Below are positions 1-5,152 of a stretch of 5,152 nt of DNA, one piece after another. A program made the translations under genes and the position numbers. The DNA lies in the NCBI GenBank assembly GCA_029561505.1, contig JAKQXK010000291.1, positions 1 through 5,152 of the forward strand, read 5' to 3'. Each line of letters begins with the position of its first letter. Within the stretch, counting starts at the first letter, position 1. Source of the stretch: Spirochaetota bacterium. GTDB taxonomy: Bacteria > Spirochaetota > Leptospiria > Turneriellales > Turneriellaceae. The notes beneath the pieces are model-generated. The model ran no database searches. It was not told the origin of the DNA and worked only from the letters and a program-made list of their open reading frames with translations.

Positions 1-1
1 C

Positions 2-988
2 GTCGCGCTCGATCTGCCCACGGCGCGGCACCGGTTCGTGCGCCGCATCGCAACCGGTAAACAGCCCAAGAGTGCGATGTTCATTTCAGCAACCCGCGTC
101 GTCTTGCCGCTGCTCGACGACAACCACAGCGAGGTGATCGATATCACAACCGGCGAGGTTACGCGCCTTGAGTTACCTGCAAAGTATGCCAAACGCGGCG
201 GCTTCGTCGAAAGCGTCGTCGTGCCGACGCGCGGCGAATTCTGGGTAAGCCAGATGATGGCGTCGGCGATTCATCGCTTCGCCATCGACACGCTTGAATA
301 CCGCGGCACGATCGACCTCACCGGGCAATGGACGAAGGTGCTCGCGTATGACACCGTGCGCAACCTCGTCTATGCCAGCAACTGGAACAGCTCTGATATC
401 TCAGTCGTCTCGGTCGAAAAGCTCAAAGAACTGAAGCGCATCAAGATGTCGGGCGTGCCCCGCGGCATGGCATTTTCAAATGACGGCTCGACGATGGTTG
501 CGGCAATCTTCGGCGGCAAAAGCGACAGCGACCGCGCAGGCCGCACGGTCACCATTGATCTGGAAACACAGAAGGTCACGGGCACCATCACGAGCGGCGG
601 CGCGAGCCGGCATGCGATTCGGTTGAGAACGGGCTCTAACCTATTCGCGGTCTCCGATATGGCGCGTTCGCTGGTCTATTTCATCGCAGGTTACAAGAAG
701 ACCGATGAAATTCGGGTCTTTTCAAACCCCAACACGATCGCCGAGTCGCCTGACGGTAAATACCTCTACGTCTCGAGCCGCGGCCGCAATAACCCCAAGT
801 CATATCTCATCAAGGGGCATGAATTCGGCAAACTCAACGTCATCGACGCAGCGACACACAAGATGATCGAGCAGATCGAAGCGGGTAATCAGCCTACGGG
901 CCTCGATGTCTCACCCGATGGCAAATACATCGTGCTCACCGATTTTCTCGATCATGCAATGCGTGTTTACGAAAGGGTGGATTTCTAA
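2..988 (+). CDS. YVTN/YncE-like beta-propeller protein, 5' end outside window
   Basis: The reading frame is open to the left edge. The residues before the first possible start (GTG at 38) read VALDLPTARHRFVRRIATGKQPKS, which is a normal propeller strand leading into the 'GxxPxS' turn, so the true start lies upstream and this is a C-terminal part of about 328 residues. Repeats with the YVTN pattern (G-x-x-P...FS-x-DG...hydrophobic strand...V-x-x-ID-x-x-T) are visible at about bases 448-585, 728-870 and 880-980. The last is a clean GNQPTGLDVSPDGKYIVLTD followed by a closing strand. Such proteins fold as seven-bladed propellers, are usually secreted or lipid-anchored, and serve binding or scaffold roles; I see no catalytic motif. 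Any signal peptide would lie outside the window. It is followed 8 bases after the TAA by a terminator and faces a convergent lipoprotein gene. The fold is fairly certain; the function is unknown. Confidence 0.8.
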   Translation, partial: VALDLPTARHRFVRRIATGKQPKSAMFISATRVVLPLLDDNHSEVIDITTGEVTRLELPAKYAKRGGFVESVVVPTRGEFWVSQMMASAIHRFAIDTLEYRGTIDLTGQWTKVLAYDTVRNLVYASNWNSSDISVVSVEKLKELKRIKMSGVPRGMAFSNDGSTMVAAIFGGKSDSDRAGRTVTIDLETQKVTGTITSGGASRHAIRLRTGSNLFAVSDMARSLVYFIAGYKKTDEIRVFSNPNTIAESPDGKYLYVSSRGRNNPKSYLIKGHEFGKLNVIDAATHKMIEQIEAGNQPTGLDVSPDGKYIVLTDFLDHAMRVYERVDF

Positions 989-995
989 AGAATCG

Positions 996-1030
996 TAAAC
1001 CACGCCTCACGGCGCGGTTTATATTTTTTT
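996..1030 (+). terminator. Rho-independent terminator between convergent genes
   Basis: The left arm TAAACCACGCC (996-1006) pairs with GGCGCGGTTTA (1011-1021) around a TCAC loop, with one A-C mismatch inside the stem. A run of seven T follows at 1024-1030. It begins 8 bases after the stop codon of the propeller gene and is a good terminator for the + strand. The T-run overlaps the stop codon of the convergent gene (1029-1031). Read on the - strand, the same stem is followed only by a weak T-rich stretch (CGATTCTTTAG), so it may also stop - strand transcription, less efficiently. Confidence 0.8.
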
Positions 1031-2009
1031 ATGGCTGCGGCTGCTGCCCGAATGCCACGTAGCTGCTCCACAACACCTGCGGTGTCGGGTATTTCATGAC
1101 ATAGAGGTCTGATTTTTGGCCGATGCCGGGCGCAGCAGAAAAGGTGAGCAGATCACCCGCGGCAGTTGCAGCCTGAAAGACGCTTATGCCGGTTAAGACC
1201 AGACCATGGCCCGCAAGGCTGGCTTTCAACGCCGTCATCTGCGGACCGTTACTCGTTGCAGTCTGAGCGCTGGCATTACCCGCGGTGTCGCTGGCGATGT
1301 AGGCATCGGCAATGCCGGTGCTGGTCTGGCGCATGAGACTGATGTGCGTACCCGTCGAAAGCTTGGGGTTAGCGACATTCGCAGACATGCATTGGCTCGC
1401 AGACGTATTCGGGTTGAAGCGAAAGACTTGGGTGCCAGCGGTGTTTGCGGCAAGCATTTGCCCTGTCGCATCGATGCCGAGCATGTTATTCGAGTAGCAC
1501 ATGTATTCGGTAATGACATCCAGTATTGCACCCACATTAATCTGCGAAGCTGAAACCGGGTTAATTACGCCAGACGTCCGAATCTGGCCGCCAGGCTGTT
1601 GCGCATAAATCGTGATATTGTTGCCGCTCACACTGATACTGAGGCGCCAGCGTCCAGCGCCGTTAACTGGACTAAAACCATTCTCGACTAAAGGCTGCGG
1701 AGTATTGAAGGCGGGCAGCGAACCATCGCCCGCATAAGGCGAAACTGATGAAGCGACAAAAATATTATGATTGGTGCATGAAAGCGCGCAGCTTCGGGTA
1801 GACCCAAAGACCAGAGCCAGATAACCATTCGATAGTCTGACTACAATCGGGCTATAGTCATCATATGCCGCTTCTGAGATAGCAGCGCCATTGGCGAGCT
1901 TCAGCGTCGCGCGATCAACCACTGGCTCGCCTTGATCGATCTGCGCACAAGCGACAAACCAAAGCTGAGTAACCAGCAAGACCGGTAGACGGATAAATTT
2001 GTGGGCCAT
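1029..2009 (-). CDS. Predicted lipoprotein of unknown function, possible beta-propeller
   Basis: This is a 326-residue protein from ATG at 2009. I chose that start because it gives a textbook lipoprotein signal: charged MAHKFIR, a hydrophobic core PVLLVTQLWF, and lipobox F18-V19-A20-C21 followed by AQ. A TTG at 2054 would add 15 residues (MNWLDRRCLAGRTST) before this signal. Neither start has a clear Shine-Dalgarno sequence. The mature part is rich in Ser, Thr, Asn, Ala and Gly. Residues about 49-90 (YDDYSPIVVRLSNGYLALVFGS, then NIFVASS) resemble one blade of a sialidase/BNR-type propeller ('sPxvvrLsdGrlylvf.S...dIyva.S'). Besides the lipidated Cys it has C74, C78 (CALSC), C171 and C207, enough for two disulfides. 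No catalytic residues are recognisable. It lies 105 bp downstream of recN on the same strand and converges on the propeller gene. The lipoprotein call is good; the fold is an inference; the function is unknown. Confidence 0.75.
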   Translation of the reverse strand: MAHKFIRLPVLLVTQLWFVACAQIDQGEPVVDRATLKLANGAAISEAAYDDYSPIVVRLSNGYLALVFGSTRSCALSCTNHNIFVASSVSPYAGDGSLPAFNTPQPLVENGFSPVNGAGRWRLSISVSGNNITIYAQQPGGQIRTSGVINPVSASQINVGAILDVITEYMCYSNNMLGIDATGQMLAANTAGTQVFRFNPNTSASQCMSANVANPKLSTGTHISLMRQTSTGIADAYIASDTAGNASAQTATSNGPQMTALKASLAGHGLVLTGISVFQAATAAGDLLTFSAAPGIGQKSDLYVMKYPTPQVLWSSYVAFGQQPQP

Positions 2010-2114
2010 GGTTGACGTTCGGCCCGCAAGACATCGGCGGTCAAGCCAATTCAAAAGACTTTTTTATCTTTTATTGACAACCAGCAAGACTCGCAAGAGA
2101 ATTGCGCCCGGTCT

Positions 2115-3890
2115 TCAGCTGATTTTCTGAGAGAGCAGCGCCCGCGCGTGCGTCAACGCCGATTCGGTAATGTTTTCGCCTGCGATCATGCGCGCAATCT
2201 CTTGCAGGCGTTGCTCTTTCGAAAGCCGCGTGATACGCGTGCCGTCTTCTTTGTGCTTTGAAACTTTGAAATGCCGCACTTCATCGGGTGAGAGACCCGC
2301 AATCTGGTGCAGGTGTGTGATCACGATGACCTGCGACGCCAGCGACAGACCCGCGAGTTTTTTGCCCACCGCTTCTGCGATGCGCCCGCCTACCCCGGCA
2401 TCGACCTCGTCGAACACCATCGTATAAACCGGGTCGGTTTCGATAATCACCTTTTTGAGCGCGAGCATGATGCGGCTCATTTCGCCGCCCGAGGCTATCT
2501 TGCGCAAAGGGCGCAGCGTGTCGCGCGCCGATGACGCCATCAAAAATTCGACAATGTCAAGCCCGGTCGGAGAGATTACGTATTTTTTATCAGGTGATGA
2601 ATCTTGAGTGACCGTGCCTTCGTCTGCGTATTCCCACCTGATCGAGACTTTGATCTGCGTCTCTTCCATGCCGAGCGCTTTCAGCTCTGCCTGAACTTTT
2701 TGTTCGAGCTCGAGCGAAGCAAGGCGACGCTTTTCAGACAGATACAGCGCCTTATCTTTCATCTGAGAATTCAGAGTTTCGATTTCTTTTCTGAGGCGGG
2801 CCTCTTCGCCTGAAGAGAGTTCTATGCCGGTTAGTTCGTTACGGGCCTTTTCAAGATACGCCTTGGCATTTTCAAGGCCGCGCGTATACTCCCCTTCTTT
2901 TGAACCTGCAGCTGGCGCGCCGCGGCTGCCATATTTTCGGGCGAGAGACTGCAAGAGCCCGATACGCTCGCGCATCTCTTCGAGCTCCTCAGGGTTTAGC
3001 GAATAAGATTCTGCTTTGCTGCGCACGAGCCGCGAAATTTCTTCGAGCGCATAATAACTCTCACGAAACTGCGTCAGAATTTCGCCCAACGATTCGTCGT
3101 ACTGCGAATCGCTCTCGAGCATGCGCTCGATCGAGCCGCCGCGTGACACGAAGCCGCTTTCGCCACTCAACGCCTCATAGACGGAGTTCAGATCGCTCAC
3201 CAGCGTCTCGGCATTCGCGAGACTCTTCTCTCTGGCGATGAGTTCTTCAATCTCGCGCACATCGTCGATGCGCGCCGATTCAAGCTCGCGAATCTCATGC
3301 TGCAGAATGTCGAGCCTGCGCGCTTTGTCGTCTTCGCTTAAGGTCACGCTCGAGAGTTTCTGCCTCGCCTCTTCGCGCGCGCGGTGCAGCTTGCGCATTT
3401 CGGCGACGAGTTCGCCCAGGTGCGCATACCGGTCAAGAATCGCCCGGTGCGAATCGACGGTAAGAATATTCTGGTGTTCGTTCTGGCCGTGAATGTCGAC
3501 GAGAAATTTGCCAATTTCGCGCAAGATCGCCGAAGGTACCTGGCGCGAATTGACAAAACTGCGGCCTTTGCCCTCGATGCTGATTTCACGCCGGACGATG
3601 AGGCTGCCCTCGTCGTCGTCGAGCCCCTGGTCGGCCAGAATCTGGCGCAGCGTCTTGGCGCCTGCGCGCGTGTCGGGCGGCATTGCAAACGCGGCTTCGA
3701 CAGTGGCGCGTTTTGCACCCGAACGAATCATGTCGGTCGTCGCCTTGTACCCAAGAACGAGTGAGAGCGCGCCCAATATCACAGACTTGCCCGCGCCGGT
3801 TTCGCCGGTAATCAGGTTGAGGCCCGAACCGAACTGTATGTTCAGTTCGCGAATGAGGGCGAAATCTTTAACCGTAAGCGATTCGAGCAT
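2115..3890 (-). CDS. recN: DNA repair protein RecN (SMC-like ATPase)
   Basis: RecN is a cytosolic SMC-family ATPase recruited to DNA double-strand breaks, where it helps RecA-dependent recombinational repair. From ATG 3890 the protein has 591 residues (E. coli about 553). Visible in order: N-terminal MLESLTVKDFALIRELNI; Walker A GETGAGKS at 29-36; the family motif HGQNEHQ at 134-140; a helical, charged coiled-coil half about 150-370 with the hinge-side LARKYG at 316-321; ABC signature SGGEMSR from 467; Walker B TMVFDEVDAG with D494 and E495; and the switch histidine in THLHQ (H526). All ATPase motifs are intact. I prefer 3890 because Walker A then begins at residue 29, exactly as in the E. 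coli and B. subtilis proteins as I recall them. An in-frame ATG at 3914 adds eight residues (MLRLHPRN) and has a GGAG site, but lies inside a palindrome. A Gly/Ala/Ser-rich stretch at about 322-338 looks longer than usual for the family. Confidence 0.97.
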   Translation of the reverse strand: MLESLTVKDFALIRELNIQFGSGLNLITGETGAGKSVILGALSLVLGYKATTDMIRSGAKRATVEAAFAMPPDTRAGAKTLRQILADQGLDDDEGSLIVRREISIEGKGRSFVNSRQVPSAILREIGKFLVDIHGQNEHQNILTVDSHRAILDRYAHLGELVAEMRKLHRAREEARQKLSSVTLSEDDKARRLDILQHEIRELESARIDDVREIEELIAREKSLANAETLVSDLNSVYEALSGESGFVSRGGSIERMLESDSQYDESLGEILTQFRESYYALEEISRLVRSKAESYSLNPEELEEMRERIGLLQSLARKYGSRGAPAAGSKEGEYTRGLENAKAYLEKARNELTGIELSSGEEARLRKEIETLNSQMKDKALYLSEKRRLASLELEQKVQAELKALGMEETQIKVSIRWEYADEGTVTQDSSPDKKYVISPTGLDIVEFLMASSARDTLRPLRKIASGGEMSRIMLALKKVIIETDPVYTMVFDEVDAGVGGRIAEAVGKKLAGLSLASQVIVITHLHQIAGLSPDEVRHFKVSKHKEDGTRITRLSKEQRLQEIARMIAGENITESALTHARALLSQKIS

Positions 3891-3893
3891 ATT

Positions 3894-3935
3894 GCGGGGG
3901 TGGAGACGCAGCATGCTGCGTCTCCACGACCCCGC
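3894..3935. repeat. Perfect palindrome with extended stem, upstream of recN
   Basis: The core at 3900-3927 is a perfect 28-base palindrome whose half is GTGGAGACGCAGCA. The stem continues with GCGGGG (3894-3899) pairing to CCCCGC (3930-3935), leaving only GA (3928-3929) unpaired. As RNA on either strand it would form a very stable hairpin with a CATG tip. It lies 3 bases from the preferred recN start and about 50 bases upstream of the divergent small gene. There is no T-run directly after it in either direction (the nearest is TTTTT at 3944-3948 on +), so it is not a typical terminator. From memory, palindromes of the type G(T)AGAGACG...GCATGC...CGTCTC are dispersed repeats in several bacterial phyla; membership is an inference. 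Confidence 0.85.
3912..3925 (-). promoter_or_regulatory. Possible ribosome binding site and alternative recN start inside the palindrome
   Basis: On the - strand GGAG (3925-3922) is followed by a 7-base spacer and an ATG (3914-3912) in frame with recN. This is the only good Shine-Dalgarno and start pair in the region, yet both parts lie within the perfect stem of the palindrome. The conserved start at 3890 has only CCCCCGCAAT before it. Either the outer ATG is used when the hairpin is open, or the match is accidental and initiation at 3890 is leader-poor. The sequence alone cannot decide. Confidence 0.35.
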
Positions 3936-3986
3936 GAAAAGAGTTTTTCTGAGTTCACGCGCTGTTTAACGGCATGAGATTTACCC

Positions 3987-4385
3987 GTGCGTTTTCTCGA
4001 TATAGACCTCGATCGGCCCGATTTTCAGACTCTGCGCGCGGCGCAAGAGCTGATCGACGATAATCAACCGATTCTGTTTCCCGGAGAATCAGGTATATTG
4101 CTCGTGATGCGTTTTTCGGCTGCAAACCGGCTGGCGTTCTTCGCGAGCGCGGGCTTGACGGGCCGGGAAGGCGTGGTGCTGTTTGTCGGCGAAGACTTTG
4201 ATGCCGCAAATTCTGCCAGCTATGCAATTCCAGTGCAAATGGCCGACGTCGTCAAAAACCGCGCGTTTCATACGCTGATTGAACTCTGCGACGCACCGCT
4301 GCTCACAAGGCCCGCCGAAGACACGCGCGAAGAGGCAGCCATGGCGCACCCTGAAGTTGAATATGCCTTCTGGCCACTGAAATGA
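3987..4385 (+). CDS. Small protein, possible degenerate TsaC/Sua5/YrdC-like domain
   Basis: A 132-residue protein from GTG 3987. An in-frame TGA at 3975 rules out any longer start, and only a weak GAG (3976-3978) precedes it. By eye, residues 17-72 (RAAQELIDDNQPILFPGESGILL...REGVVLFVGEDF) follow the layout of the YrdC fold that makes threonylcarbamoyl-AMP for tRNA t6A (as in 'aaevLkaGgvvayPTeTvyGL...PLivlv'). Residues 79-112 (YAIPVQMADVVKNRAFHTLIELCDAPLLTRPAED) follow 'vRvPdhpv...ll...gaPLvaTSAN'. The key parts are missing: PTxTVYG is reduced to FPGESG, the K-x-R motif has only R60, the 'pGplT' segment is absent, and SAN is replaced. Length is about two thirds of a normal enzyme (about 190-200). 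If related, it is probably not catalytic. It is divergent from recN, and a palindrome begins one base after its stop. The gene is likely real; the family assignment is tentative. Confidence 0.65.
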   Translation: MRFLDIDLDRPDFQTLRAAQELIDDNQPILFPGESGILLVMRFSAANRLAFFASAGLTGREGVVLFVGEDFDAANSASYAIPVQMADVVKNRAFHTLIELCDAPLLTRPAEDTREEAAMAHPEVEYAFWPLK

Positions 4386-4386
4386 A

Positions 4387-4425
4387 GCTCGGAGAGTAGC
4401 CCACTACGTGGGCTACTCTCCGAGC
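4387..4425. repeat. Perfect 18-bp inverted repeat between the small gene and plsX
   Basis: The left arm GCTCGGAGAGTAGCCCAC (4387-4404) and its exact reverse complement (4408-4425) flank a 3-base TAC loop. It starts one base after the TGA of the small gene, so it may act as a transcript-end stem-loop or mRNA stabiliser. No T-run follows on + (next bases AAGACAAAGC), so a classical intrinsic terminator is not supported. On - the bases after it are TTCATTTCAG, only weakly T-rich. Like the palindrome before recN it is perfect and carries GGAGA near its outer end, so both could belong to one class of dispersed repeat. Confidence 0.85.
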
Positions 4426-4477
4426 AAGACAAAGCGAAAGCTGCTTGGCAAGGTGTCTGAAACTGCAACTCGAGCGC

Positions 4478-5152
4478 ATGTCTGCGGGCGCATCACCCGA
4501 TTTATGGATGGCAGTCGACGCGATGAGCGGCGACAATGGCCCTACCCCGCTGGTTTCGGGCACTGTCAGCGCGGTGCGCGAACTCGACGCACACGTGCTG
4601 CTCGTGGGCGATGAAAAGATTCTGAACGCCGAACTCAAGCGCCATGGTTATAGCGGCGATAACATTCGCGTCGTGCATGCCTCTGATGTCATCACAATGG
4701 ATGACTCACCCGCAATGGCGGTTCGCCAGAAAAAAGACGCATCGGTCAATGTCGCGGCGCGCCTCGTGGCATCGGGTGAAGCATTAGGATTTTTCTCACC
4801 CGGCAATACAGGCGCCTCGATGGCAGCCTCGCTCGCACACATGGGCCGGCTGCCGGGAGTCAAGCGGCCCGCAATTGCGACACCGATACCGCGCGAAGAC
4901 GGCGGCGCGACCGTGTTGCTCGATTCAGGCGCCAATGTCGACTGCAAGCCCGAATACCTCGTGCAATTTGCGATCATGGGCGAAGTTTACTCGCGCGAAA
5001 TCATGGGAGTGATAAATCCTAAAATTGGCCTGATCTCAAACGGTGAAGAAGATACCAAAGGCAATGAGATGACGCTGGCGGCGCTGAACCGGCTGAAAAA
5101 ACTGCCATACGACTTCGTCGGCAACGTCGAAGGCCGCGACCTCTATGGCACC
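4478..5152 (+). CDS. plsX: Phosphate acyltransferase PlsX, 3' end outside window
   Basis: PlsX converts acyl-ACP and phosphate to acyl-phosphate, the donor used by PlsY to make lysophosphatidic acid; it is a peripheral membrane enzyme at the start of phospholipid synthesis. The 225 residues present cover about two thirds of the usual 330-350. Family motifs from the N-terminus are MAVDAMSGDNGP (family AxDAMGGDxxP), DSPAMAVRQKKDASV, FSPGNTGASMA (usually SAGNTGA), GVKRPAIATPIP, VLLDSGANVDCKPEYLVQFAIMG, GLISNGEEDTKGNEM and DFVGNVEGRDLYG. ATG 4478 gives a ten-residue leader MSAGASPDLW before the conserved strand. ATG 4508 would begin at MAVDAM, which is tight. An upstream in-frame TTG at 4445 is possible but no start has a clear Shine-Dalgarno sequence. 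The frame is closed by TAG at 4397. No rpmF (L32) gene precedes it, unlike in many bacteria. Confidence 0.95.
   Translation, partial: MSAGASPDLWMAVDAMSGDNGPTPLVSGTVSAVRELDAHVLLVGDEKILNAELKRHGYSGDNIRVVHASDVITMDDSPAMAVRQKKDASVNVAARLVASGEALGFFSPGNTGASMAASLAHMGRLPGVKRPAIATPIPREDGGATVLLDSGANVDCKPEYLVQFAIMGEVYSREIMGVINPKIGLISNGEEDTKGNEMTLAALNRLKKLPYDFVGNVEGRDLYGT

Noticed and set aside
1206..1553. Open frames on both strands inside the lipoprotein gene
   Set aside because: They are overlapped entirely by the lipoprotein frame, which has a signal peptide and normal composition; the alternatives have neither.
2051..2096. AT-rich stretch on the - strand with a possible promoter for the lipoprotein gene (TTGCGA, 17 bases, TAAAAG)
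   Set aside because: The -10 match is poor and other alignments are as good, so I cannot support a specific promoter, although a promoter in this gap is plausible.
2900..3764. Long open frames on + and in other - frames across recN
   Set aside because: They are shadows of recN, rich in Arg/Ser as expected from antisense of a GC-rich gene, and show no family motifs.
3894..3948. Palindrome plus TTTTT at 3944-3948 as a + strand terminator
   Set aside because: The T-run is 8 bases beyond the stem and no + strand gene ends there.
3955..4349. Two - strand frames opposite the small gene, possibly genes upstream of recN
   Set aside because: Their composition is low-complexity Arg/Ser-like, there is no recognisable domain, and the + frame fits a folded protein much better.
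4408..4638. Frames on both strands around the start of plsX
   Set aside because: They are shadows of plsX, whose own frame carries clear conserved motifs.

Overview
The window is ordinary bacterial chromosomal DNA, moderately GC-rich by eye and densely coded, with no phage, insertion sequence, CRISPR array or RNA gene that I can see. The gene set suits a Gram-negative, lipoprotein-rich bacterium. A tentative guess, made from overall protein style and not from any search, is a spirochaete of the Leptospirales (Turneriella-like). recN and plsX are universal housekeeping genes and do not settle the taxonomy.

Layout: (1) At the left edge, on +, is the 3' part of a YVTN/YncE-like beta-propeller gene that begins outside the window. 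It ends at 988. (2) A stem-loop with a T-run (996-1030) separates it from a convergent - strand gene. (3) That - strand gene (2009-1029) encodes a predicted lipoprotein of unknown function with a sialidase/BNR-like first repeat. (4) Upstream of it on the same strand is recN (3890-2115), complete and with all ATPase motifs. (5) A perfect 28-base palindrome, extendable to 42 bases, lies directly upstream of recN and swallows an alternative start codon with its Shine-Dalgarno sequence. (6) Divergent from recN, on +, is a small 132-residue gene (3987-4385) that looks like a shrunken, motif-less relative of the TsaC/Sua5/YrdC domain. (7) A second perfect palindrome (18-bp arms, 3-base loop) begins one base after that gene's stop codon. 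(8) plsX (phosphate acyltransferase) starts at about 4478 and runs off the right edge.

The genes do not form one pathway. recN serves double-strand break repair, plsX starts phospholipid synthesis, and the propeller and lipoprotein are probably envelope or periplasmic proteins. The least routine parts are the two palindromes bracketing the small gene, the recN initiation region, and the YrdC-like remnant. I found no convincing new multi-gene system.
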